The notes beneath the pieces are model-generated. The model did not search any database and was not told the origin of the DNA. It saw only the letters and a list, made by a program, of their open reading frames with translations. Of a DNA stretch of 40,022 bases, positions 9,190 through 16,984 are shown piece after piece. Location of the stretch: the IMG/VR virus record IMGVR_UViG_3300044844_000901, positions 1-40,022 of that record; one strand, 5' to 3'. Every line of letters begins with the position of its first letter. The first letter of the stretch is position 1. This DNA comes from a virus. The position numbers and the translations under genes are program-made.

Positions 9190-9540
9190 TCAGGCTTCGT
9201 TCTTCGGCATGCTCGCCGCTTTCTCCCGCTCCTCGCGGGCGAGGCGTTGCAGCTCGCGCGCTTCGGTCCAGAGCGTGTCCGTGCGGGAATACTTCAGCGC
9301 GTTTTGGAAATCGCTCCAGCGGCCTTGGATTTCATCGCGCTTGTCGCGCGCTCCGGCGTCGTAGATCGACTCCGCCGCGTCGCTCACGGTGGCGTTTTCT
9401 GGCAGCGTGATCAGGATGTCCCGCGCGCCGAGGCTCAGCATCCACATCACCGCGCCGTCATGCGCCCGCGAATGGCCCAGGCACTCAAAACCGAGCGCGG
9501 TGAGCAGGTGCGAGACAGCAGATGGAGCGGGTGAACTCAT
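9190..9540 (-). CDS. Hypothetical protein in the lysis group, 116 aa
   Basis: The family is not recognised. The N-terminal half looks like a small alpha/beta fold (LLTALGFECLGHS, then GARDILITLP) and the C-terminal half is a charged helix (EARELQRLAREEREKAAS) that could form a coiled coil. The start makes an ATGA overlap with the stop of the 41-aa membrane peptide, and the gene ends 15 bases before the endolysin start. It may be a lysis accessory protein, but there is no motif to prove it. Confidence 0.7.
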   Translation of the reverse strand: MSSPAPSAVSHLLTALGFECLGHSRAHDGAVMWMLSLGARDILITLPENATVSDAAESIYDAGARDKRDEIQGRWSDFQNALKYSRTDTLWTEARELQRLAREEREKAASMPKNEA

Positions 9541-9662
9541 GGCTTTTTGGATGCGTAGTAAAAGCTGCCGACCACCAGCCCGATCATCACGGCGATGGCC
9601 AAAATGATGCGAGCCCCAGCTTCAGGCAGGGGCAGGTCAGCGAGTTGGAAAAGCAGTTTCAT
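9537..9662 (-). CDS. 41-aa single-pass membrane peptide (holin candidate)
   Basis: This short gene begins at the ATG at 9662, overlapping the hydrolase stop by ATGA, and ends with an ATGA overlap into the 116-aa gene. The peptide has a short amphipathic N-terminus (MKLLFQLADLPLPEAGAR), one hydrophobic segment (IILAIAVMIGLVVGSFYY) and a basic tail (ASKKP), a positive-inside arrangement. The tight coupling on both sides supports that it is translated. Location next to the endolysin makes a small holin or pinholin-like role plausible. Confidence 0.7.
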   Translation of the reverse strand: MKLLFQLADLPLPEAGARIILAIAVMIGLVVGSFYYASKKP

Positions 9663-10306
9663 GCTGGCAAAAGGTCGTCGTGTTGCAGGATTTCGCGCAC
9701 CGTGCCCGGCAGCGTGAGGCCACCGATCCACGTGCTGTGTCCATAGTGGTGCCGCGAGTGATCAAACACGCGGCCCGGAAAGCAGTCAGCCAGCGCTTTG
9801 CCGCGCAGGCCCAGCGATCCGAAGCCCAGGCCAACAAAATTGAGCAGCTTGGCCGACAAACCGGCCGCTTGCAGCGCCTTGTCATTCGCGCTGCCGTAGA
9901 TGTGCACGCGACGAATCGCGCCACACTGCACCGCCTGCGCGAAGTCTGCATCCTCCGCCGCTGGCGCGATGAGGTGGACGCTGTCGAGTCGCAGAGTCGG
10001 GATCTGTTTCTTGGCCGCCGCCAGCGCCACGCGCGCGATGAGGTCGCAGCCGTTGCTGTGCCCGATCATCCGCACGGTCCAGCCGTCCTCCGCGTAACCG
10101 AGCGCCTTGTGCAGCAGCTTCTCCGCGCGGCGCGTCTGGAACAGCCGCCGCGTCAGCGCCGTCGTGTAATACTCGAATTTCTCCGGCTTTACGTAGTCGG
10201 GCGTCTGCCGGTTCAGCAGCGTTGCAGCTTCATCCACCCAGCCGTCCGTCTGCGCCGGGTTCGTGTGGATGCCGTTCAGGATGAAATAGACGACGCGACG
10301 GCTCAT
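9659..10306 (-). CDS. Alpha/beta-hydrolase (lipase/esterase-like) in the lysis group
   Basis: This 215-aa protein has an N-terminal VVYFILNGIHTNP strand-turn (oxyanion region) and a nucleophile elbow GHSNG with Ser84, typical of serine hydrolases. Candidate acid and base residues lie in the NDKAL and HHYGHST regions of the C-terminal half. There is no signal peptide. In phages such hydrolases near an endolysin can act as LysB-type esterases on outer-layer lipids; whether that applies here is inference. A strong GAGGAGG Shine-Dalgarno precedes the ATG at 10306, which also overlaps the previous stop (ATGA). Confidence 0.75.
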   Translation of the reverse strand: MSRRVVYFILNGIHTNPAQTDGWVDEAATLLNRQTPDYVKPEKFEYYTTALTRRLFQTRRAEKLLHKALGYAEDGWTVRMIGHSNGCDLIARVALAAAKKQIPTLRLDSVHLIAPAAEDADFAQAVQCGAIRRVHIYGSANDKALQAAGLSAKLLNFVGLGFGSLGLRGKALADCFPGRVFDHSRHHYGHSTWIGGLTLPGTVREILQHDDLLPA

Positions 10307-10767
10307 GGCGTGGCCTCCTCGCATTCAGGTTGGAGCTTGGCTGCCACCTTTCCGCCAGATTCGGCGGGATTCGGAATGATTCGGAACCCTGCGGAAATGC
10401 GCCAGCTCTTGCCATCCTTCTCGGGCATCGGCACGATCTGGCCGCGCGCGATGTAATTCAGCACCGTGCGCTCGTCGCAGCCCTCGCGAGTAGCCACATC
10501 CTTCGTAGTTAGCCACGTTTTGGCGCTGTCCACCATCTCGGTGTCCGCCCCCGCGCTGCCCATGTTGATGCTGTTGGAGATGTTGCCCTTGCCACCGCTT
10601 TGCATCGCGATTTGCATTTTCATCACGGCAATGTCGCGATCATGAGCGAGGATGGTGTTAACCGTCCAAACAAAGAACAACGGAGCCGCCCACAGAGAAA
10701 TTTTGAATACCCACCCATGAACCGTCCCGAGTTTAATAATTTCTTGGTTGTCGTCCATAATGCTCAC
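10303..10767 (-). CDS. Membrane protein with C-terminal helix-turn-helix domain
   Basis: This 154-aa protein starts at a GTG (10767) that overlaps the previous stop as GTGA and has an AAGGGGGA ribosome site upstream. Residues about 20-36 form one membrane segment (ISLWAAPLFFVWTV), followed by a short amphipathic helix (DRDIAVMKMQIAM) of the sort seen in phage holin-like proteins. A linker then leads to a MerR/excisionase-type helix-turn-helix (WLTTKDVATREGCDERTVLN, then IARGQIVP and SWRISAGFRI). Joining a membrane anchor to a DNA-binding-type fold in a lysis group is unusual. It could be a holin or antiholin with a regulatory or protein-binding wing. Confidence 0.75.
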   Translation of the reverse strand: MSIMDDNQEIIKLGTVHGWVFKISLWAAPLFFVWTVNTILAHDRDIAVMKMQIAMQSGGKGNISNSINMGSAGADTEMVDSAKTWLTTKDVATREGCDERTVLNYIARGQIVPMPEKDGKSWRISAGFRIIPNPAESGGKVAAKLQPECEEATP

Positions 10768-11168
10768 GACATTCCCCCTTCTGTTAAAAAGCCTGCCGCG
10801 ATCATCTCGGCGTAAGTCTTGCTCTGATCTTTGAAGAACTGCGGAAAGGCATCCCAAGCGGCCATTGGCATACCTCGGTTTGCGTCAATGAGCGAAGTCA
10901 AATCAGGTATCGTGTTGGCTGGTAGGTGTCCGGCAGTTACCCATGGCTGCAAAATTTTAGCCACTTCATCCACGGAGGCTTCCGGGTGAATCGTAACGAC
11001 AAACTCCGTATCCACCGCCAACCAACGCTTCGGCGGGTCTTGAAGATCATCTACCCATCCAAACATCTCGCGGGTGTCGTTTGCCGTGCGTAAATGCACT
11101 GGGCGGGCTAGCCCCCAAAGGGCAATAGTCAAGTCGGCTGCGGTAGGTGATGGGACGTAACGGATCAT
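10764..11168 (-). CDS. Hypothetical protein, 134 aa
   Basis: The family is unknown. The sequence looks like a compact globular protein with Trp-rich turns (LWGLARP, MFGWVDDL, RWLAV) and a C-terminal helix. It overlaps its neighbours by 4 bases on both sides: ATGA with the tail-fibre-like gene upstream and GTGA with the membrane/HTH gene downstream. Directly after a fibre gene, a fibre chaperone or assembly role is possible but not shown. Confidence 0.7.
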   Translation of the reverse strand: MIRYVPSPTAADLTIALWGLARPVHLRTANDTREMFGWVDDLQDPPKRWLAVDTEFVVTIHPEASVDEVAKILQPWVTAGHLPANTIPDLTSLIDANRGMPMAAWDAFPQFFKDQSKTYAEMIAAGFLTEGGMS

Positions 11169-12067
11169 GTGCCAAAGTAAGTTTGTTGATTGGCAGTGAT
11201 GGCCGCAACGCTTGAAGCGCGTTCACCTGTCCATAGAATACCTTCTGCCCAGCATGCGCCAGCGGCGATTGTTCCTGAGATTGTCGCGCCAGCATTCCAG
11301 AATCCATATCCAGCAAAGTTAAACGTCGGCGTGTAAGCTGCCGCCAATGTTGGAGTGCCATTTTTGTAAACCGTGGTGTTACTAGCACCAATCACGCACC
11401 CCGCTGAAACCAACGTGCCGGATGTGGTTGCAATGGCGTTGCCCCGCGACCCAAAAGCGACAAAAGGCTGCATCGTGGTGGCACTGCTTTCGTAAAGCAA
11501 AATGGCTCCGTTGGGGGCAAACGAGGTGCTTGGATTCCCCACTTGCCCATGGTAATTGCCAATTCCAACTGGAGATACCACACCCGCATAAGAAACAGCA
11601 GTGGGTGTTTGAGCAGCAAAACTGGCGGCGTAACCAACGGTGGCAGCTGGAGGCACTTCAATCATTGGAAGTCCATTTTTCACGATGACAGCGCCCGCAT
11701 TATAAATGCGCCCTTGGTTCGCCGCTGCTGCGGTGAGATTGCTCGCAATGCCGAATTGGTTATAAATCGTGCTGACAAAGCCTGTGGTGCCACTGCAAAA
11801 GCTGGCAATGCTGGCGACATCCAAAATACCATTGAAGGCATTGATGTCTAACTCTGCGTTATCGGAACTGCGCCGCACACGGATCAACGCACTCGTGTAA
11901 GATGCCACCAAACGCCTCGCCACACTCCACGCGCCACTCAGGCCAGCCGTAAAGGCGTCCAGCGCACCCACAAACGCCGCCCCGCCCGGAGCCGTCCCAA
12001 ACCCCAGGAACCGCTGACGGGCCAGCGGGTTCACCAGTTGCGAAGGACTGCGGAGCAAGTGCGTCAT
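11165..12067 (-). CDS. Tail fibre-like protein with a concanavalin-type (arabinofuranosidase-B-like) domain
   Basis: This protein of about 300 aa opens with a short basic leader and then AWSVARRLVASYTSALIRVR followed by RSSDNAELDI, a block typical of the LamG-like domain related to the catalytic part of fungal alpha-L-arabinofuranosidase B and often found in phage tail fibres. The rest is Ser/Thr/Gly-rich beta structure. The likely role is host-surface glycan binding; hydrolytic activity cannot be judged. The ATG at 12067 is chosen; an in-frame TTG at 12079 is an alternative and would overlap the previous gene. Confidence 0.75.
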   Translation of the reverse strand: MTHLLRSPSQLVNPLARQRFLGFGTAPGGAAFVGALDAFTAGLSGAWSVARRLVASYTSALIRVRRSSDNAELDINAFNGILDVASIASFCSGTTGFVSTIYNQFGIASNLTAAAANQGRIYNAGAVIVKNGLPMIEVPPAATVGYAASFAAQTPTAVSYAGVVSPVGIGNYHGQVGNPSTSFAPNGAILLYESSATTMQPFVAFGSRGNAIATTSGTLVSAGCVIGASNTTVYKNGTPTLAAAYTPTFNFAGYGFWNAGATISGTIAAGACWAEGILWTGERASSVAAITANQQTYFGT

Positions 12068-12071
12068 GAGG

Positions 12072-12392
12072 TCAGGCAAGCACGCGTTTCCAGGCGATGT
12101 AGTTGGCGGTGCCGCTCATGGCGGCGACACTGACGACGCCGACGTAATCGGTGACGTAGATGAAGCCTCCCTTGCCATCATCGGCGGCCGATCCGGCTTG
12201 GAGGATGACGTTGAAGCTGGTCGTGCTGGCGGTAGCTCCGAACTTCACCGCAAGCGCGGCGTCGTCGAGGTTCTGGATGAAACCGACTTCGCCTTTGGCG
12301 AGGGTGAACACGGTGCCGTCAGCGGTGGCTTTGGCGTAGTTGCTGGGGACGCCAGCGCCTTGGAAGTTTTTGGTGTCGATGGTGGTCTGCAT
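12072..12392 (-). CDS. Small structural protein, 106 aa
   Basis: Starts with MQTTIDTKNFQGAG at the ATG at 12392, 5 bases after the stop of the 227-aa gene. Composition (Thr/Ala/Gly/Val, alternating strands such as FNVILQAGSAADDGKGGFIY) suggests a small all-beta virion protein, for example a decoration or fibre-associated subunit. Longer starts upstream would lie inside the previous gene in a different frame and are rejected. No family recognised. Confidence 0.75.
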   Translation of the reverse strand: MQTTIDTKNFQGAGVPSNYAKATADGTVFTLAKGEVGFIQNLDDAALAVKFGATASTTSFNVILQAGSAADDGKGGFIYVTDYVGVVSVAAMSGTANYIAWKRVLA

Positions 12393-12397
12393 AGCGG

Positions 12398-13081
12398 TCA
12401 GCGGATGGCTGGGGTGTGCCGGGTGGCGATTTGATTGAGATGAGTATCGAGCAGGCGCTGGATGCTTTGGCTGGTCTGCTCCTGGCCATCGGTGCGGAGA
12501 TAGGCCTGCACGACGGCTTGCCGGACGGGGATGTTGAGGAAGCCGGGCACCTTGACGATGGCCCACTTACTGGCGGCCAGATCGGTGGCAAAGGTGCCGC
12601 TGGTGTGCGCGGTGAGGCAGTAGTAGCAATCGTTGCCTTCGAGCCGCACATCGCCGACGACATACGGGGTGCCGGTGGCCCAGGCGGTGCTGGAGAACAC
12701 GGGCGGTGCCTCGATGTGCGCGACCCACAGCGTGGCATCGGTCACGGTGTCGGGCACGATGATGTCCGTGCCGGCCACGTCATACTCGCGCGGCGTGGGG
12801 TTGCTGCTTTTCCACGGGTGCTCTTTGGTGACGCCGAGCACGTGACACACGCCCCAGTAGCCCGCGCCAACGGCATTCAGATCAATGACCTGCGAAGTCA
12901 CCGTTTCGGAGGTGGCTTTTCGCAGTTCGCGCCAGCCGTCGAGATTCCACGGATAGGCGTAATCGAGCGCCGTGTTGATGTAGGAGGTGAACCGCGCATT
13001 GAGCGTGGAGTCCTGCGCGCTGAGCAGGCCTGCGTCCTCGATGCAGCCGTCACGCAGCGTTTTGAAAGCGACGCCATTCAT
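12398..13081 (-). CDS. Head-tail connector/tail tubular-like protein, 227 aa
   Basis: The N-terminus (LRDGCIEDAGLLSAQD) and length resemble gatekeeper or tail-tubular-A adaptor proteins that dock below the portal. In the middle a WATGTPYVVGDV...YYCLTAHTSG block resembles a carbohydrate-binding module (ChtBD3/CBM5_12-like) inserted in virion proteins. The C-terminus is helical with repeated Gln/Thr. The gene lies four genes after the capsid, a usual place for adaptors. The start overlaps the preceding gene by ATGA. Confidence 0.7.
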   Translation of the reverse strand: MNGVAFKTLRDGCIEDAGLLSAQDSTLNARFTSYINTALDYAYPWNLDGWRELRKATSETVTSQVIDLNAVGAGYWGVCHVLGVTKEHPWKSSNPTPREYDVAGTDIIVPDTVTDATLWVAHIEAPPVFSSTAWATGTPYVVGDVRLEGNDCYYCLTAHTSGTFATDLAASKWAIVKVPGFLNIPVRQAVVQAYLRTDGQEQTSQSIQRLLDTHLNQIATRHTPAIR

Positions 13082-13509
13082 GCAGCCACCCCCATTCCGT
13101 ATTTGCTGCCGAGCACGAGCTGCGGCGCGGTGCCGCGTGAGGTATCCATGTCAGGCGTCCAGCCGCTGCGCGGTTGCGCACTTTGATACTTGACCACGGT
13201 CTGCGTGTTCTTCTTGGCGTAGTCGCGGCGAAATTCGTCCTCCGCCCACACGTTTTGACAGCCGAGTTCATTCCGGCCTTTGTTCAGCCAGTAGAAGTAG
13301 GAATTGGAGTCGATGCTGCTGGAGATGTAACCCAGGCCATCGACGGCGGCGCTGCGGGCATGGCCCACTTCAGCGCGGCTTTGCTCCTTCTGCATGGCCC
13401 AGTGCTTCTGCAATTCCCAGCCCGTGCGAAACTCCCGCTCCACAGCAGCCACCAGCGAGGGTCCACCCTGCGCGTGCAGCTCGGCAATGAGTTCTTCGGA
13501 GTCAAACAT
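13078..13509 (-). CDS. Hypothetical head/connector protein, 143 aa
   Basis: The N-terminal half is helical and charged (MFDSEELIAELHAQGG...VEREFRTGWELQKHWAMQKE); the C-terminal half is loop-rich (QPRSGWTPDMDTSRGTAPQL). It lies between the probable decoration protein and the connector-like protein and overlaps the latter by 4 bases. No family recognised; a head-completion or connector role is suggested only by position. Confidence 0.75.
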   Translation of the reverse strand: MFDSEELIAELHAQGGPSLVAAVEREFRTGWELQKHWAMQKEQSRAEVGHARSAAVDGLGYISSSIDSNSYFYWLNKGRNELGCQNVWAEDEFRRDYAKKNTQTVVKYQSAQPRSGWTPDMDTSRGTAPQLVLGSKYGMGVAA

Positions 13510-13568
13510 GAGTCAGGAAAGGCAGAAGGTAGGAACAAAGAACAACGAACAAGGAACCGCCTTCACCC

Positions 13569-13602
13569 CTGCTGCGGCCCGGTTTGATCCGAGTCGCAGC
13601 AG
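13569..13602 (-). terminator. Inverted repeat in the gap after the 165-aa gene
   Basis: CTGCTGCG and CGCAGCAG form an 8-bp stem around an 18-base loop, in a 141-bp non-coding gap that also holds a second hairpin at 13624-13647. No T tract follows. It may act in transcript processing or partial termination. Confidence 0.3.
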
Positions 13603-13623
13603 GTTGTGCTGTGAGGCGTTGGG

Positions 13624-13647
13624 TTTGCCGTCAGGATCGACGGCAAA
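13624..13647 (-). terminator. Hairpin directly after the 165-aa gene
   Basis: TTTGCCGTC and GACGGCAAA form a perfect 9-bp stem with a 6-base loop, 3 bases beyond the TAA stop at 13651-13653. Position fits a terminator or RNA-stabilising end for the abundant capsid/decoration transcript. Confidence 0.5.
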
Positions 13648-13650
13648 GCA

Positions 13651-14148
13651 TTAGATCAGCGCGGCCACGTCGATGATCCGCAGGAAGATCTCGGCGACGC
13701 CTGCGGTGATGTCCGACGGGGCTCCGGTGCTGCCCTGCGTGGTGAAGCGGCATTGCAGCGTGGCAGCGCTGGTGCCTTCGACCTTGTTGGCCGTGACACA
13801 GCCAGCGGCAGCGGTGAGCTGAGTGTCGCTCTTGCAGCTCGCGGCGGCGAGGGCCAGCGCGGTGTTGCTGCTGGTGCCGACGCTGATCGTGAGCGTGCCG
13901 GTAGTGGCGAAGGCCGTGGGGACGTTGACCGCCACGCGGTCCACCTGGTAGCGGGCCGAAGTGGTGCCGAGCGTGACCGTGACGGTGTCGCCCTGCGTGG
14001 TCCACGAGGAGTTGTTGAGGATGTCGAACGGCACGCGGAAGGCGTGCGTGAAGCCGGTCTGCGCGGCGACTTCTGCCGAGAGAACGGCGATCTTGACGCC
14101 ATTGCTGGCGCTGGTGGCGGTGGAGAGGGTAACTGCTTGGTCAGCCAT
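13651..14148 (-). CDS. Capsid-associated (decoration-like) protein, 165 aa
   Basis: An alanine/threonine/valine-rich all-beta-looking protein with low charge, encoded immediately after the major capsid gene and separated from it by a strong hairpin. Order and composition suggest a head decoration or capsid-stabilising protein. An AAAGGA ribosome site precedes the ATG at 14148 by 7 bases, one of the few clear ribosome sites in this arm, consistent with high independent translation. No family recognised. Confidence 0.75.
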   Translation of the reverse strand: MADQAVTLSTATSASNGVKIAVLSAEVAAQTGFTHAFRVPFDILNNSSWTTQGDTVTVTLGTTSARYQVDRVAVNVPTAFATTGTLTISVGTSSNTALALAAASCKSDTQLTAAAGCVTANKVEGTSAATLQCRFTTQGSTGAPSDITAGVAEIFLRIIDVAALI

Positions 14149-14200
14149 AAAGGTGTCCTTTCAAAAAGTGGGTGAAAATGAATCTGCGAGGGGAAGAAAT

Positions 14201-14229
14201 CCGGGGCCGCGCTCGTCACGCGGCCCCGG
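14201..14229 (-). terminator. Strong hairpin terminator after the capsid gene
   Basis: CCGGGGCCGCG and CGCGGCCCCGG pair as a perfect 11-bp GC-rich stem around a 7-base loop, starting 8 bases after the capsid stop codon. The minus strand continues ATTTCTT, a weak T-rich tail. It probably reduces read-through from capsid into downstream genes. Confidence 0.7.
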
Positions 14230-14237
14230 TGTCAGGG

Positions 14238-15233
14238 TTAGCTGTCGGCGGTAGCGGCGAACTTCGCGAGGCCGAGCGGGTTCTTGACCGCGAGGCCGAA
14301 GATGGCGCTGATCACACCACGTGGGCCGCCGTCCAGGTCAGGCAGCGCCTTGTAGGCCCACTGCTTGTTGAACTTGAGTTCCATCATGGAGGGGTCGATG
14401 GCGTAGCCGCGGCGGGCATCGGCCGCACCGGCGGAGAAACCGAGCCAGTTGGACAGCACGAGGTCGTAGGTGCCGAAGTCACCGGTGAAGCTCTCGATCG
14501 TGTCGCTCCACTTCGAGCCCTGGCCGCGATTGGTCTGGGTGATGGCGGTGAAGTTGGACACGGTGGGCGAGTAGCCGACCATTTCGGTGAAGCGGGCCTT
14601 GAGGCTGGTGCCGCACACGAACATGTAGGTGCCGCGTTTGCCGGTCTGGGCATACTGGCTCTTCATGACGTTGTTCACCACGGCGCGGGTCACGCTGGCA
14701 AGCGCGGTGGCGTCGATGCTGGCGGAGGGCGTGCGGAAGGCGGAGGGCACCGGAAGCACGGCTTGCGCGGTGCTGAGCGCCCACTTGCCGAGGCCGCGCG
14801 TCTTGTAAGGCACCGTGCCGTTGTCGGCCTGCGCTTCGTTGTCGCTGCCGAGAGTGGCTTCGACATCGCGTTTGCACTCGATGGTCTTCTTGGCGATGGC
14901 ACCGGCCATTTCGGATGCGAGGCCGGCCACGTCGGACACGTCCTGCGCCATCTCCGTGACCATCGGGGTGCGGCGCACCTTCTGGACGTAGTTGGAGAGC
15001 AGGCCGCGATTTTCGGCGGCGTCTTCGTAGGTGCTCACGTCGGCACCATCGACAACGCCGTCGGTGCTCGGGGTGGCATAGCTGTCGGCCTGCCAGTCAA
15101 AGCGGGTCTTGACGGCGGCTTTCCCTTTCGGGATGGCGGAGAGCAAAGGATAGTCCTTCGCGTCGATGTTGTAGATGGCGTCGGCGAGGTCTTCGCGGCG
15201 TCCCACTTGGGTGCGTTCAAAGGTGGCGGGCAT
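14238..15233 (-). CDS. Major capsid protein (SU10/DUF5309 type)
   Basis: This 331-aa protein begins with the block GRREDLADAIYNI (residues 11-23) followed by KDYPLLSAI, the signature N-terminus of SU10-type (DUF5309) HK97-fold capsid proteins. The rest shows the mixed alpha/beta pattern of the family, including an A-domain region and a C-terminal Ala/Leu-rich stretch. It forms the icosahedral shell. It follows the scaffold gene and is followed by a strong terminator-like hairpin, as expected for a highly expressed late gene. Confidence 0.92.
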   Translation of the reverse strand: MPATFERTQVGRREDLADAIYNIDAKDYPLLSAIPKGKAAVKTRFDWQADSYATPSTDGVVDGADVSTYEDAAENRGLLSNYVQKVRRTPMVTEMAQDVSDVAGLASEMAGAIAKKTIECKRDVEATLGSDNEAQADNGTVPYKTRGLGKWALSTAQAVLPVPSAFRTPSASIDATALASVTRAVVNNVMKSQYAQTGKRGTYMFVCGTSLKARFTEMVGYSPTVSNFTAITQTNRGQGSKWSDTIESFTGDFGTYDLVLSNWLGFSAGAADARRGYAIDPSMMELKFNKQWAYKALPDLDGGPRGVISAIFGLAVKNPLGLAKFAATADS

Positions 15234-15294
15234 GATCTTGGAAAAGGTGAAGTTTGAGGTTCAGGTTTTCCGCAAAAGGTCCGGGTCTCACAGG

Positions 15295-16551
15295 TCAGGC
15301 GGCATGCTTCAGACTGGCGACCGTGTTTTGCGCGAGGCTCATGGCGAGACTGGCAAAGGGTGCGGAGGCGTCAGAGGCAGATGCCTGGCGGCGAGCAGGC
15401 GGCGGGGGAGCAGGCGGGGCGACTTTCTTGGCGACGCTGGCGGCGGCGGGTTTGCTGCTGCCTTTCTTCACGAGTTCATAAGCACCGCTTTCGAGCAGCT
15501 TCGCCACGGCGAGGCGGCCCAGAAGAAGGGCGCGCTGCGGGCTCAGGCTGATCTCGGGATGCTCGGACTCGATCTCTTTCACGAGGGCATGGCGGCTGCT
15601 GGTGGCATCGAGCACGAAGGGATACTTCCTGCTGGCGATGGCCTTGGCATCGGACTCCTTGGCCAGGCGGTCCTTCAGCACGCTGCGGGCTTTGTCGGCC
15701 TGCTTCAGTGCTTTCTCCATCTGGCGGCGGTATTGGCGCACCTGCTGCGGGGTGTATTCCACCTCGTTGCCTTGTGCGTCATTGCCGGTGTAGCCTTCCT
15801 GCTCGTGATCCTCGGCCCACTCTTTGGCTGCCTGCCATTGCGCTTCGAGCTGGGTCAGATCCTGCTCCGTTTTCACGGCCTCGAATCCTTCCGGCATGCC
15901 GTAGAGCGGCGTGCCTGCTGTGGTGCCCTGGCTTTCCAGCTCCTGCACACGGGCTTGGATTTTCTCAAGCTGCTCGCGCAGTTCGCGGTTTTTGGCCCGC
16001 GTCTTGAAATTGTCCTTTTCCAGTGCCTTGAGCTTGGCGGCGGCTTCCTTCGTGTCCTCGGGAGCGTCGTCATTGTCGCCTGCTTCCCCGTCGTCCGCAT
16101 CGTCGTTGGATTCGTCAGCATCCGATTCGTCCTCGGCGGTCACCTCGGCAGACTCATCCTCATCGTCGGGCAGGATCGCATCGCGGTCCTGATTGGTCCC
16201 GTCCGTGTTGTTGGACTCATCGGCGTCATCGGTTCCCGCGTCGTCGTCATCGTCGGCTGTCGAGGTGACAGGTGGAGACTTCGGTTTTGCGGCGGCTTGT
16301 GTCGGCTGGCTTTTGGCCTTGGCCTTCACCGGCTCTGTCTTGACTCCTTCCGCTGCACCCATCGCGGCCAACTGCTCGGCAACCGTGTGGCCGGCAAGAG
16401 ACTCAAAAATGGACAACGGAGATCCGCCAGGACCGCCCTGAACGCCAGCTTCTACGGGTGCGTTCGAGCCCGTGCCGCCTGCGGAGGCGACATCACCACC
16501 TGCCGAGCGGGCAGCCGGTGCGTTTGGAACCGCATAAGATGAGATGAACAT
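15295..16551 (-). CDS. Scaffolding protein
   Basis: This 418-aa protein sits between portal and capsid. Residues about 99-168 are extremely acidic (runs of Asp and Glu), residues about 169-207 form a charged coiled coil (KLKALEKDNFKTRAKNRELR), and the C-terminus is basic and Pro/Ala-rich (KKGSSKPAAASVAKKVAPPA), matching the usual scaffold layout with a basic capsid-binding tail. It would direct capsid assembly inside the shell and then leave. The start at 16551 (MFISSYAVP) is preferred to an upstream one; no clear ribosome site. Confidence 0.85.
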   Translation of the reverse strand: MFISSYAVPNAPAARSAGGDVASAGGTGSNAPVEAGVQGGPGGSPLSIFESLAGHTVAEQLAAMGAAEGVKTEPVKAKAKSQPTQAAAKPKSPPVTSTADDDDDAGTDDADESNNTDGTNQDRDAILPDDEDESAEVTAEDESDADESNDDADDGEAGDNDDAPEDTKEAAAKLKALEKDNFKTRAKNRELREQLEKIQARVQELESQGTTAGTPLYGMPEGFEAVKTEQDLTQLEAQWQAAKEWAEDHEQEGYTGNDAQGNEVEYTPQQVRQYRRQMEKALKQADKARSVLKDRLAKESDAKAIASRKYPFVLDATSSRHALVKEIESEHPEISLSPQRALLLGRLAVAKLLESGAYELVKKGSSKPAAASVAKKVAPPAPPPPARRQASASDASAPFASLAMSLAQNTVASLKHAA

Positions 16552-16620
16552 AAGACGTGCGCCCTGCGCACGCCGCCACTGCATCACACCACCTGCCTGC
16601 CGACAATCTCACGCGCTCCG

Positions 16621-16670
16621 AATCTGACACGATCTGCCGCAATGTGAGGCGATCTGAGGTGATGTGCGGC
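16621..16670. repeat. Five 10-bp phased imperfect repeats
   Basis: The 50 bases between the 101-aa gene's stop and the scaffold leader divide exactly into five 10-mers with consensus (A/G)AT(C/G)TG(A/C)(C/G)(G/A)C: AATCTGACAC, GATCTGCCGC, AATGTGAGGC, GATCTGAGGT, GATGTGCGGC. A sixth, looser copy (AATCTCACGC) starts at 16605. Phasing of one helical turn would put all copies on the same DNA face, as in iterons or operator arrays. This may be a protein-binding array for packaging, replication or late control. Confidence 0.65.
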
Positions 16671-16976
16671 TCAGTTTTCCGCTTTGGCTTCCAGCTTTTT
16701 CCGTGCCGTGAGGCGGATGATGTCTGCTCGCAAGTCCTTCAGGTATCGCGCCGCGCCGCTGGCCTCATCGCGGATGCGCGGCTCTTGATTGCGCACGGTC
16801 ATCTCCGCATGCGCTTCGCCGATGAAACATTCCAGCAAGCTCATCACGGCCCGCATCTCCCGCGTGTCATGCGTGGCTTCGAGTGCATCCGCAATCTGGC
16901 CTTCGGTCAAAGGACCGGCCTCCATGCAGGTTTCAATGAGCAAGCGTTTGGCTGGGCGTTTGGCTGGGCGTGGCAT
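16671..16976 (-). CDS. Hypothetical protein between portal and scaffold, 101 aa
   Basis: A small mostly helical protein with a basic N-terminus (PRPAKRPAKRL) and charged helices; the segment LTEGQIADALEATHDTREMR looks like a winged-helix or HTH-like turn. It starts 9 bases after the portal stop and ends next to the 10-bp repeats. It could be a DNA-binding or head-assembly accessory. No family recognised. Confidence 0.7.
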   Translation of the reverse strand: MPRPAKRPAKRLLIETCMEAGPLTEGQIADALEATHDTREMRAVMSLLECFIGEAHAEMTVRNQEPRIRDEASGAARYLKDLRADIIRLTARKKLEAKAEN

Positions 16977-16984
16977 GAGATCAA

